Assembly: GCA_015296085.1 (NCBI GenBank)
Contig: DVDT01000059.1
Location: 1 to 51,819, forward strand
Length of the DNA: 51,819 nucleotides
Direction of reading: 5' to 3'
Origin: Trichormus sp. M33_DOE_039
GTDB lineage: Bacteria; Cyanobacteriota; Cyanobacteriia; Cyanobacteriales; Nostocaceae
Part shown: positions 17,091-25,176 of the stretch, piece by piece
Layout of the letters: each line of letters opens with the position of its first letter
How positions within the stretch are numbered: position 1 is the first letter of the stretch
Program-made: the position numbers and the translations under genes
Notes under the pieces: model-generated
What the model saw: the letters and a program-made list of their open reading frames with translations, nothing else
Told to the model about the DNA's origin: nothing
Databases searched by the model: none

Positions 17091-17621
17091 ATGGATATTC
17101 AGGAGTTTGTTGCAAATTCGATTGGGCGTTGGCGATCGCAACGCAGCGCACATCATTTAGCTTTCAGTCACTTTGAAGCTGTACAGTCTGAGATTGATAT
17201 TGTGGCTCTCTCAGTCCATGATCCAGCAGTGATTGACCTATGTAAAAGCTATAATATTGACCCTCAAGCAGCAGTTTCTCCATTTCGGATGAGTTGGGAA
17301 GGTCAATCAGACTGGGACGATGGTGAAGTTAAAGGCAGTTGCGTCTTAGTTCCTATTCCTGATCCTGATGATGCTCATCGTGGTAAACTCCTGCGTGATC
17401 AAGGCTATGCGGAAACAATTGCCGCAGCTGGCGACTATTACTTAACGGCAGACGGCACATTTGTGCTGACTACTGCCTATGAACGCGCCGCCGCTGAAGA
17501 AAAAATCTGGTTTGTCAATCCCAATGTCCGTTGTCGGGTTTCACTCATCAAAACTAGTGCAGGGACAGGAGTTGTCACCGCCTCATTTTCCTCAGAAATT
17601 CGCCAAGGTGTTCAGAATTAA
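17091..17621 (+). CDS. cpeS: S-type phycobiliprotein lyase CpeS
   Basis: 176 residues, the CpcS/CpeS lipocalin-like fold family: M-D-I-Q-E-F-V-A-N-S-I-G-R-W-R-S-Q-R start, S-W-E-G-Q-S-D-W-D (about 65-73), R-A-A-A-E-E-K-I-W-F-V-N-P-N-V-R-C-R. S-type lyases attach a bilin to the equivalent of Cys82; CpeS attaches phycoerythrobilin to phycoerythrin beta-Cys82. A TTG lies directly upstream of the ATG chosen here. Position after the linkers and before cpeT matches the operon. Specificity (PEB) is inferred from context. Confidence 0.92.
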   Translation: MDIQEFVANSIGRWRSQRSAHHLAFSHFEAVQSEIDIVALSVHDPAVIDLCKSYNIDPQAAVSPFRMSWEGQSDWDDGEVKGSCVLVPIPDPDDAHRGKLLRDQGYAETIAAAGDYYLTADGTFVLTTAYERAAAEEKIWFVNPNVRCRVSLIKTSAGTGVVTASFSSEIRQGVQN

Positions 17622-17786
17622 ACTATAGCTATTCAAAATTCAAAATAACCTAGGGAACCTTGCTACAAAATTGTATTTTGTACTGTCTATTTCTGCTCAT
17701 TTATGACTGAAAACGGAGAGGATTTAAGTCGTATAAATTGATTTACGAAGCATTAATTTTGAATTTTGAGTTGGGAGCGAAGCATA

Positions 17787-18410
17787 GTGACTTCTTCAAT
17801 ATCACATATCTGCGAGACTACATTGAATAATTTAGTTACCCTGGCACGTTGGATGGCGGGAGATTTCAGTAATTATCAGCAAGCATCGGAAAATCCTAAA
17901 GATTACGCCCATATCCACGTCTTTTTTCGTCCCTTACCCTTTGAGTTCTTCTCTGGAATTGGGATGTATTCCGAACAGGTTTATGACTATGACTTGTGGC
18001 GACCTTATCGTCAGGGAGTACATCGTTTAGTTGATCAAGGCGATCAAATTTACATAGAAAACTACAGTTTAAAAAACGCCATGTTTTACGCGGGAGCAGC
18101 CCGTGATTTAAACATTCTCAAAACCATTACTCCAGATTGTATTGAACGCCGATATCACTGCTCAATGGTGTTTAAACGAGAAGGCGATCGCTTTCAAGGC
18201 AGTGTCGAACCAGGCAACCGCTGCTTAATTGAAAAAAATGGCTGTCAAACTTATCTAGATAGCTATGTGGAAATCACAGAAAGCACCTGGGTAAGCCTCG
18301 ATAGAGGTATGGATGTCAATACACATCAACAAGTTTGGGGATCTACATTTGGCCCATTGCGGTTTACAAAGCGGGAGAGTTTCGCTCATGAAGTCCCAAA
18401 TATCTTGTGA
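17787..18410 (+). CDS. cpeT: CpeT/CpcT-family protein
   Basis: 207 residues from a GTG preceded by GGGAG; an in-frame TTG at 17766 is less likely. Motifs: L-A-R-W-M-A-G-D-F-S-N, H-I-H-V-F-F-R-P-L-P and Y-D-Y-D-L-W-R-P-Y-R-Q-G-V-H-R typify the CpcT/CpeT beta-barrel family. CpcT attaches phycocyanobilin to beta-Cys155 of phycocyanin; CpeT in phycoerythrin operons is thought to act on PEB or as a chaperone-like bilin carrier. Its last 23 bases overlap the start of cpeR, implying translational coupling. Confidence 0.9.
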   Translation: MTSSISHICETTLNNLVTLARWMAGDFSNYQQASENPKDYAHIHVFFRPLPFEFFSGIGMYSEQVYDYDLWRPYRQGVHRLVDQGDQIYIENYSLKNAMFYAGAARDLNILKTITPDCIERRYHCSMVFKREGDRFQGSVEPGNRCLIEKNGCQTYLDSYVEITESTWVSLDRGMDVNTHQQVWGSTFGPLRFTKRESFAHEVPNIL

Positions 18411-18753
18411 TGTATCTCTGCCAAATCTGGAATCTCTGAAAACAAATATGCTGCCCCCAGAAGCGCAGAAAAAAATGCAGTGCTGGATTCGTAGCAGGCA
18501 TTTAATTTGTTCAGGTAATTTTTTCGTTTTTGAAACTGTAGATTACAGTGCCGTTGAAAGATTTTCCCAATGTGTGGAAGTCTTGGGAGGTACTGTTATA
18601 TCTGTTGATCCGATTGACAAAATTTGGATGGGTGATCATCGTCAAGTGATTCTCTATCAAGCCAAAGCAAGTTTACATACACCTTGCCACAAACTAAAAC
18701 AATATTGGCTGAAATACGGTAGTTTTCGCACCCGATTTGATGGGCAGGCATGA
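18388..18753 (+). CDS. cpeR: Phycoerythrin regulator CpeR
   Basis: 121 residues, last gene of the operon. CpeR is the activator required for cpeBA expression in Fremyella and is encoded at the end of cpeCDESTR. The core matches the second copy at 20895: C-W-I-R-S-R-H-L-I-C-S, F-F-V-F-E-T-V-D-Y-S, W-M-G-D-H-R-Q-V-I-L-Y and Y-G-S-F-R-T-R-F-D. The start ATG lies inside the end of cpeT after GGGAGAG; an ATG at 18448 would give a 101-residue form. No known DNA-binding motif is visible. Because it is cotranscribed with cpeC, RcaC repression would also shut off cpeBA indirectly. Confidence 0.88.
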   Translation: MKSQISCDVSLPNLESLKTNMLPPEAQKKMQCWIRSRHLICSGNFFVFETVDYSAVERFSQCVEVLGGTVISVDPIDKIWMGDHRQVILYQAKASLHTPCHKLKQYWLKYGSFRTRFDGQA

Positions 18754-18959
18754 AATAATTCGTATGTGATCACAGGAAGAACATAGCGAGAATTTTGTGT
18801 CTGCTTTGTATTAGTCTCCTTGCTCAAATCAATATTTAACAACTCCCGATACAGGAATTAAATGGCATGCAAGTAATATTTAAATGACAAATTTACTCAC
18901 CTTGATACCTGTAGTTATTAGACAATAAGTATCAAAGTTTCACTATTATCAAAAAACCC

Positions 18960-19340
18960 ATGCTACAGATAGATCAATCTGCCTTGAAAGCTCGCAATAT
19001 ATTACTTACTATGTTTGTCGTGCTTTGTATCCTAGATGCTACGTTAGTGTTCATTGCACGGGATAGATGGGCTATTGGACGTATATTACTAACAATTGTA
19101 GTCATGTACTTTGTTCTACAGGGGCGAAAATGGGCAAAGTGGCTCATGATGGGTATCTGTAGTTTTGTGATTGTCGTCCTAATAACAATGGTTATTGCAT
19201 TGAGATCAAAGCTCTCCACTGTCCTCATTCTAGGGAGTTTAATTATGTCCGCTCTCAGTACCATCATTCTTATCTATATGGCGAGTAGCAAAGATTTAAA
19301 TTCTTACTTCTCTTGGAAAAGGCAAAATTATTCTCAATGA
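18960..19340 (+). CDS. Four-helix membrane protein of unknown function
   Basis: 126 residues with about four hydrophobic segments (about 12-32, 38-54, 58-80, 83-108) joined by short charged loops. I recognise no family. No clear ribosome site precedes the ATG. It sits alone between the cpe operon and ccaR, convergent with ccaR, and ends at a strong shared terminator. Its place inside the chromatic-acclimation region may be incidental. Confidence 0.65.
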   Translation: MLQIDQSALKARNILLTMFVVLCILDATLVFIARDRWAIGRILLTIVVMYFVLQGRKWAKWLMMGICSFVIVVLITMVIALRSKLSTVLILGSLIMSALSTIILIYMASSKDLNSYFSWKRQNYSQ

Positions 19341-19370
19341 GCAGGTGAAGAATTACAGAGTTTAATTTCA

Positions 19371-19416
19371 TAGAGGTCAGAAACTGCGTCTTAGTTTACG
19401 CGGTTTCTGACCTCTA
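19371..19416. terminator. Strong two-way terminator
   Basis: Perfect 14-base arms, 5' arm TAGAGGTCAGAAAC (19371-19384) and complement at 19403-19416, with further pairing in the loop (GCGT/ACGC). It lies between the convergent membrane-protein gene and ccaR and overlaps the ccaR stop codon. Confidence 0.85.
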
Positions 19417-20091
19417 CTTATTTTGATTGAGGCGATAACCTATGCTGTGAACCGTCTCAATCAGCTCCTCTGCTGCTCCCGCAGCTTTCAGTTTTTGCCT
19501 GAGACCCCGAATATGAACCTTGACCGTATGTTCTTCTGGAGGAGATTCTAACGCCCAGATATGTTCAATAATCACACGACGACTGAGAACGCGGCGACCA
19601 TTCCGTAACAGCAGTTCTAAGATACCGTACTCTTTGGGTGTCAGATGGATGGGAGTTGACCCATAGCTGACCTCATAAGTGCTGGGATTGAGACGTAACT
19701 CGCCCCATTCTAAAATCGGTGGTGATGTCATACACCCACGACGCAGTAAGGCACGAATGCGAGCAAATAGTTTTTGTAAATCAACTGGTTTAACTACGTA
19801 GTCATCTGCACCCACATCTAAGCCATTAATTTCATCATTGATTGTGTCGCAGGCCGTGAGCATCAGGATAGGCCAATGATAACCGTGCGATCGCAAACGA
19901 TGACAAAGGCTAATTCCATCTAATTCCGGCAACATCACATCTAATAACAGCAAATCATAATTTAGGGCTTTCACTTGATGCCAGGCAGCTTCTCCATCAT
20001 GCACAACATCAACCACATAAAGCTGGTCGTTCAGAGCTTCTGCTAAGGTTTCTGCAAGGCTTACATCATCTTCAACTAGGAGAATCCTCAT
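19414..20091 (-). CDS. ccaR: Response regulator CcaR
   Basis: 225 residues, OmpR/PhoB class: receiver (about 1-117; D8-D9, phospho-acceptor D51, K101 in V-V-K-P) and winged-helix DNA-binding domain (about 128-222, V-K-V-H-I-R-G-L-R-Q-K-L and G-Y-R-L). CcaR is the partner of the green-light-activated kinase CcaS and binds a direct-repeat G-box. Assignment rests on family plus three local facts: a G-box 515 bases upstream, cpcL downstream of that box, and a CcaS-type kinase after cpcL. It is transcribed away from its target operon. It resembles the N-terminal half of RcaC but lacks the HPt and second receiver. Confidence 0.9.
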   Translation of the reverse strand: MRILLVEDDVSLAETLAEALNDQLYVVDVVHDGEAAWHQVKALNYDLLLLDVMLPELDGISLCHRLRSHGYHWPILMLTACDTINDEINGLDVGADDYVVKPVDLQKLFARIRALLRRGCMTSPPILEWGELRLNPSTYEVSYGSTPIHLTPKEYGILELLLRNGRRVLSRRVIIEHIWALESPPEEHTVKVHIRGLRQKLKAAGAAEELIETVHSIGYRLNQNK

Positions 20092-20605
20092 AGAATATCG
20101 GGATTAGGTTGGGAAACTCTGCGTCTTTAGACCTGAAAGGAAAAACCAACAGAGACTTTTATCAGCTTAATTTTTAAAGGCAGTGGGCATAGCTCACCCC
20201 TGACAATTTTACGAGAATTTTTACACTGAATTGGGGTATGGGGCATTGGGCATTGGAAATAGTTTTGTTGACAAAAGAAACATTCCTCTTCCTTGTCACC
20301 CTTCTCTACGAGAGGCTGCGCCAACGGGTGACGCTTCTGCGTCGCTAACGTCGGTCGCACCCCTCCGGGAAGGCTTACGCCAACATGGGGGAAAGCACGG
20401 CAGTTTCTTTAAGTCGGCGAAGCCGACGACACGTGCTGCAAGTCGGCAAAGCCGCCCAACGCAGTGTCTTCCCAACAGACTGCCTCCCCTACGTACCCGT
20501 CGCCGACTCACCTATATTCTTCGCAGAATTTATTACACACCATATGTGCCTAAAATTTCTCAAATAAATATCACAAAATATTAAACTTTATTGATTTTGC
20601 TAATT
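20092..20605. other. Repeat-rich interval between ccaR and the G-box
   Basis: No credible gene. Bases about 20,300-20,510 are built of repeats seen across Nostocales genomes: an AGAGGCTGCGCCAACGGGTG-type segment and two copies of AAGTCGGC(G/A)AAGCCG. A relative of the second type (AGTCGGCAGAGCCGCCCAACG) lies at 45,015-45,035. The ccaR promoter should be in the first 150 bases. Confidence 0.5.
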
Positions 20606-20628
20606 CTTTCCGATTTCTTTACCGTTTT
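20606..20628 (+). promoter_or_regulatory. G-box (CcaR site)
   Basis: CTTTCCGATTT followed at once by CTTTACCGTTTT, a tandem direct repeat matching the CcaR G-box I recall from Synechocystis and Nostoc (CTTTNCGATTT repeated). A possible -10, TATCTAG, is at 20659-20665. The site faces the second cpeR-type gene and cpcL, the expected green-light targets. Confidence 0.82.
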
Positions 20629-20671
20629 CTGATCAGTTTCCTTACTGGTCGTATGAGATTATCTAGGCTGA

Positions 20672-20746
20672 GAGGCTGTTGGGAATGAAGTTATTCCTCA
20701 GATTCACAAACAGGGTGATGTAATTGCCAGTATCACCTCGATTTAA
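20672..20746 (+). pseudogene. cpeC: 3' remnant of a second cpeC
   Basis: The 24 codons before the TAA at 20744 read E-A-V-G-N-E-V-I-P-Q and then I-H-K-Q-G-D-V-I-A-S-I-T-S-I. The intact CpeC ends I-H-Q-Q-G-G-V-I-A-S-I-T-A-V (10 of 14 identical). An in-frame TGA at 20669 and missing linker domain show it is only the tail of a lost gene. It lies just downstream of the G-box, where Nostoc punctiforme has cpeC of its CcaR-controlled cpeC-cpcG2-cpeR1 operon. Confidence 0.85.
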
Positions 20747-20894
20747 ACTAGTCGGTCTAGTTTTTGAGTTTACGTGATACCAAGTTGAGTTGTGCGATCG
20801 CATTACAGACGAATGAGATTGCTTGCTTCCACTCCGTCGCAGGAAAAAGAGCAACTTGGGATGAAAACTTATACCAAAGTTCCTTAAAGCCAAT

Positions 20895-21251
20895 ATGAGT
20901 CTAGCAACACCCCACCAGGGCGATTTGATTAAAACTCCCGTTGAAATACTGCCCTCCACCGCGGAAAAAAAGTTGCAATCTTGGATTCGCACTCGCCATG
21001 TCATTTGTTCGAGAAACTTTTTTATCTTTGAGACAGTAGATTATTCCGCTCTAGAAAGGTTTTCTGAGTGTATTACGGCATTAGGAGGAACACTCATTTC
21101 TGTAGACTCGATTGGCAAAGTTTGGATAGGTTATCATCGTCAAGTAATTTTGTATCGCGCCAAAGCCAGTTTGCACACTCCTCATCATGATTTAAGACAA
21201 TATTGGCTCAAATGCGGCAGTTTTCGGACGAGATTTGATCAACAAGTTTAA
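20895..21251 (+). CDS. cpeR: Second CpeR-family regulator
   Basis: 118 residues, paralogue of the CpeR at 18388; shared blocks include F-F-I-F-E-T-V-D-Y-S-A, H-R-Q-V-I-L-Y and K-A-S-L-H-T-P. It follows the cpeC fossil (148 bases) and precedes cpcL (185 bases), so it is expected to be induced by CcaR in green light. As an activator of cpeBA it could tie the Cca system to phycoerythrin synthesis. No strong ribosome site precedes the ATG. Functional equivalence of the two copies is not known. Confidence 0.85.
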   Translation: MSLATPHQGDLIKTPVEILPSTAEKKLQSWIRTRHVICSRNFFIFETVDYSALERFSECITALGGTLISVDSIGKVWIGYHRQVILYRAKASLHTPHHDLRQYWLKCGSFRTRFDQQV

Positions 21252-21436
21252 TGGGAAGCAGGCTACGCACTCCTCAGTAAGACCAATTGCATCTTCCCAG
21301 GTTAATGCCAACATGGAGCTTTCTCCCACAACTGCACTGTCTCACAGCAAAAGATACCTTTCTCCTACACCTCCTTGCAGGTTAGGGAAGCCGAGGAAAA
21401 AACCTATTGAAATTTAGCTGACTAGGGAGAAATTTT

Positions 21437-22192
21437 ATGCCGATTCCTTTATTAGAGTATGCCCCCTTATCGCAAAATCATCGCGTCGCGGGATTTGAGA
21501 TTCCGGGTGATGAGCAGCCAAGAATTTACACAACAGAAAATCTGCTAGCTGCCTCAGATATGGATATGTTAATCATGGCAGCTTATCGGCAGATTTTTAA
21601 TGAACAACAGATGCTCGATAGCTATCGTCAGCGATTTTTAGAGTCTCAGTTACGTGCTGGTCAAATTACAGCCAGAGACTTTATTCGGGGATTGGTGATG
21701 TCCGATTCCTTTCGACGACTCATTTACGACAGTAATAATAACTATCGATTTGTAGAGATTTGCGTTCAGAGGCTTTTGGGTCGTAACGTCTATAGCGATC
21801 GCGAAAAGCTCGCTTGGTCAACAGTACTGGCAACCAAAGGACTAAAAGGCTTAATTGATGCTTTAATCAATACTGAAGAATACCTCAGCAACTTCGGCTA
21901 TGATACTGTTCCTTATCAACGCCGCCGTATCTTACCTCAACACGCTCAAGGAGAACTACCATTTGCGCGCATGGCGCGTTATGGGGAAGATTATCGCAAC
22001 AAGTTGCCTCTACCTCGTCGTTCTATCCGTCCTATTCCCACTGGAATTTTTGACGAATTTGAACCTTTTAACCTCTATACATTCATCCAACGTGCTGATT
22101 GGAAGACCAGCTTTAGTTTAATAGGTTTTTTCATCACACTAGCTATTCTTTTCGTGCTGTTTGCAGAAGCAAATAACTTGTTCTTGGGCTAA
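21437..22192 (+). CDS. cpcL: Membrane-anchored rod linker CpcL (CpcG2 type)
   Basis: 251 residues. The N-terminal PBS linker domain (about 20-190; P-L-L-E-Y-A-P start, [26 protein letters not shown]) is of the CpcG type. The C-terminus lacks the core-binding segment and ends in one hydrophobic helix (about 227-249, [14 protein letters not shown]), the hallmark of CpcL. CpcL ties phycocyanin rods to the membrane and delivers energy mainly to photosystem I. The ATG follows AGGGAGA. It lies between the second cpeR and ccaS. Confidence 0.93.
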   Translation: MPIPLLEYAPLSQNHRVAGFEIPGDEQPRIYTTENLLAASDMDMLIMAAYRQIFNEQQMLDSYRQRFLESQLRAGQITARDFIRGLVMSDSFRRLIYDSNNNYRFVEICVQRLLGRNVYSDREKLAWSTVLATKGLKGLIDALINTEEYLSNFGYDTVPYQRRRILPQHAQGELPFARMARYGEDYRNKLPLPRRSIRPIPTGIFDEFEPFNLYTFIQRADWKTSFSLIGFFITLAILFVLFAEANNLFLG

Positions 22193-22276
22193 GGGACACA
22201 AGGTAGAAGCTGATAGTTTAGTTTTTTTCCCTACACCCTTACTCCCCACTAACAAGTCTGTTTCGTTGCTACCAAA

Positions 22277-24868
22277 ATGGGAATCGTACTGAGTTTATTG
22301 TTGTTATTAGGCATCTACTATTTGTTGCAACGACAAATTTGGCAGCGTCGTAGGGCAGAGACTTTGCTGCGACAACAAAGCGATCGCGAACGCTTGGTAA
22401 CTCAGATTGCCCAACAAATTCGCCAATCTCTGGATCTAGATCAGGTGCTAGCAACAACAGTAGAGGAAGTGCAACGCTTTCTAGCAGCTGATCGCGTCCT
22501 CATCTATCGTTTGTGGAACAATGGCACAGGTAGTGCTATTCACGAAACTGTTTTACCACCTTATCCCCAGGTTTTAGGGGAAACCTTCCCAGAAGAGGTT
22601 TTTCCTACAGAGTACCATCAAGCCTACTCCCTAGGGAAAACCCTCACCATTACCAACGTACAGCAAGTAGATATCCCGGCTTGTTTGGTAGATTTTGTGC
22701 AACGGTTTGGAGTGCAAGCAAAGTTGGTAGTCCCAATTATCCAAGAACATCGGGACAACGTTGAAGATAGTACTGCTCATGTTCCCTATCTCTGGGGATT
22801 ATTGATTGCTCATCAGTGCAGTAGTCCTCGTCAGTGGGCAACTTGGGAAGTGGAATTGATGCAGCAACTAGCCACGCAAGTAGCGATCGCTATTCAACAG
22901 TCGGAACTCTACACACAACTCCAACAACTCAACACCGAACTTGAACGACGGGTACAACAACGTACAGCGGAATTAGCCAGTGCTAATACTGCTTTACGGG
23001 CAGAAATTGTTGAACGACAGCGTACTGAGTTAGCTTTGCGTCACACCAACGACACGCTACAAGCCTTGGTCAAAGCTTCTCCCCGTGCAATTGTCATGCT
23101 AGATCGAGAGGGTAAGGTGAAAATATGGAATCCGGCGGCACAGCAAATGTTTGGCTGGACGGAAGCAGAGGTACTGAATTGCCCTAATCCCATTGGTTTA
23201 GAAAACTATCCCACACTGCAAAGGAGCGTTTTGCAAGGGACGACATATTCCCGGTTAGAATTTCGCCAACAGAAAAAAGACGGTACTCCCATAGATATTA
23301 TCTTTTCCGCCGCTCCCCTCCTAGATAGCGATGGACAAATCGGTGGGATTGTGGCGGTAATTGCTGACATTACGGAACAAAAACAACAAGCCGAACAAGT
23401 CAGGCTGCTGCAATCGGTGGTAGTGAATACCAATGATGCGATTTTAATTACTGAAGCAGATTCGATTGATGAACCTGGCCCTCGTATTCTTTATGTCAAT
23501 GAAGCCTTCACAAGAATTACAGGCTATCAACCGGATGAAGTTTTAGGCAGAACTCCCCGCATTTTACAGGGGCCGAAAACTGATCGGGCAGAATTGGACA
23601 AAATTCGCTCGGCATTGTCAAATTGGCAACCTGTGACTGTTGAGGTGATCAACTATCGCAAGGATGGCACAGAATTTTGGAATGAATTCAGCATTGTACC
23701 TGTGGCCGATCGCCAGGGTTGGTATACTCATTGGATTGCTGTGCAGCGTGATACAACTGGACGCAAACAAGTAGAACAGGCACTACGTCAAAGTGAAGAA
23801 CGTTGGCGATCGCTAATTGAAAATGCTTTAGACATTATTATGATTCTCGATCCCGATGGCACTATAGGTTACGTGAGTCCCTCGGTGGTGAAAATCCTCG
23901 GTTATCCAGTGATGGATCTGGTGGGTCAAAACGTCATGGCACTAGTTCACCCAGATGATTTGATCACGACAAGCGATCGCCTCACTGATACTAGGCAAAG
24001 TTCAGAGTTAACACGCCCCATCGAGTTTCGCTATTGCCATCATGACGGTTCTTGGCACATTTTAGAAGCCATCAGTCAGTCTTTTGCAGACAGTGCGGCT
24101 ATTGTGCGGATTATGGTGAATGCTCGTGACATTACAGAACGGAAGCGGCTGGATGAAATTCGCTTGGCACTAGCAAGAGAGAAAGAACTCAATGCCTTGA
24201 AAACTCGCTTCTTTGCAATGGCATCCCATGAATTTCGGACTCCCCTCAGCACTGCCCTGGCGGCGGCGCAAGTTTTGGAAACTTGTCAAGATGAATGGGA
24301 TACATCCGCCAAAAGACTGAGAAATCTGCACCGGATTCAAGATGCTGTCAAGCATATGGTACAGTTACTTGACGATATTTTAACTATCAATCGCGCCGAA
24401 GCGGGGAAACTAGCATTTAATCCCCAACCCTTAGATTTAGAAATATATTGTCGTGATTTCGTTGAAGAAATTCAGCAGAGTTTAGGTAGTCAGCACACAA
24501 TCAGGTTTACCTGTCAGGGTAGATCCATACCTGTTTGTATGGATGCAAAATTATTGCGCTCTATTTTATCGAACTTGCTATCCAATGCCATTAAGTATTC
24601 CCCAGACGGAGGGATTGTGCATTTGAGGTTGGATTTTCAGATGGAGCAGATGATCCTCGCTGTTCAGGATCAAGGCATTGGGATATCCCCAGAAGATCAA
24701 AAGCAGTTGTTTGAACCTTTTCATCGGGGTAAGAATGTCCGCACTATTCCTGGTACTGGTTTGGGATTAGTAGTGGTAAAAAAATGTGTAGACTTACATC
24801 AAGGTAATATTCGTATCTTCAGCAAAGTGGGCATTGGTACGACTTGCTTTGTAACACTGCCATTGTGA
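22277..24868 (+). CDS. ccaS: Green/red cyanobacteriochrome histidine kinase CcaS
   Basis: 863 residues: N-terminal membrane helix (2-18), bilin-binding GAF (about 38-212), coiled coil, three PAS domains (about 258-368, 375-498, 503-625), HisKA with H651 (S-H-E-F-R-T-P-L) and HATPase_c (about 740-863). The chromophore cysteine is C181 (A-H-Q-C). E107, L137 and K149 align with the protochromic triad of RcaE, so the same green/red chemistry is expected. In Nostoc and Synechocystis CcaS is activated by green light and phosphorylates CcaR. The second PAS is LOV-like (G-R-T-P-R-I-L-Q-G-P) but lacks the flavin-reactive cysteine. It starts 84 bases after cpcL without a clear ribosome site. Confidence 0.93.
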   Translation: MGIVLSLLLLLGIYYLLQRQIWQRRRAETLLRQQSDRERLVTQIAQQIRQSLDLDQVLATTVEEVQRFLAADRVLIYRLWNNGTGSAIHETVLPPYPQVLGETFPEEVFPTEYHQAYSLGKTLTITNVQQVDIPACLVDFVQRFGVQAKLVVPIIQEHRDNVEDSTAHVPYLWGLLIAHQCSSPRQWATWEVELMQQLATQVAIAIQQSELYTQLQQLNTELERRVQQRTAELASANTALRAEIVERQRTELALRHTNDTLQALVKASPRAIVMLDREGKVKIWNPAAQQMFGWTEAEVLNCPNPIGLENYPTLQRSVLQGTTYSRLEFRQQKKDGTPIDIIFSAAPLLDSDGQIGGIVAVIADITEQKQQAEQVRLLQSVVVNTNDAILITEADSIDEPGPRILYVNEAFTRITGYQPDEVLGRTPRILQGPKTDRAELDKIRSALSNWQPVTVEVINYRKDGTEFWNEFSIVPVADRQGWYTHWIAVQRDTTGRKQVEQALRQSEERWRSLIENALDIIMILDPDGTIGYVSPSVVKILGYPVMDLVGQNVMALVHPDDLITTSDRLTDTRQSSELTRPIEFRYCHHDGSWHILEAISQSFADSAAIVRIMVNARDITERKRLDEIRLALAREKELNALKTRFFAMASHEFRTPLSTALAAAQVLETCQDEWDTSAKRLRNLHRIQDAVKHMVQLLDDILTINRAEAGKLAFNPQPLDLEIYCRDFVEEIQQSLGSQHTIRFTCQGRSIPVCMDAKLLRSILSNLLSNAIKYSPDGGIVHLRLDFQMEQMILAVQDQGIGISPEDQKQLFEPFHRGKNVRTIPGTGLGLVVVKKCVDLHQGNIRIFSKVGIGTTCFVTLPL

Positions 24869-25176
24869 GCGATCGCATTTACTGCTTTACTTTTAGTGTT
24901 AGCCACTACAAACATTTTGTAGTCTGTGTTGATACAATTCTCATTTAAAGTAGGTTTGAGTGAGCATAAATTTTCCCCATTTGGCCAGTCGATTGTACTT
25001 GCCTCTATTTTTGCATTAAACCTCTAAGCCTTTTCGGGAAAGCGTTTCACCACTCCTCAACTACTCAATTAAGATATGTAATGTTTATCAAACTAAATCG
25101 AATAATTCTTCCCCTTCTCCCTTATGATTATGATAACTTTGTAAGATTTCGTTAAGGAAAGGGAGATTTTGTATCC
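24869..25176. other. Promoter region of cpcG
   Basis: 308 bases without a gene. It should hold the cpcG promoter and leader; no L-box or G-box was seen. GGGAGA at 25160-25165 serves the cpcG GTG start. Confidence 0.45.

Noticed and set aside
20231-20584. Overlapping frames on both strands between ccaR and the G-box
   Set aside because: They run through interspersed repeat sequence rich in arginine codons on both strands, typical of repeats, and lack start signals.
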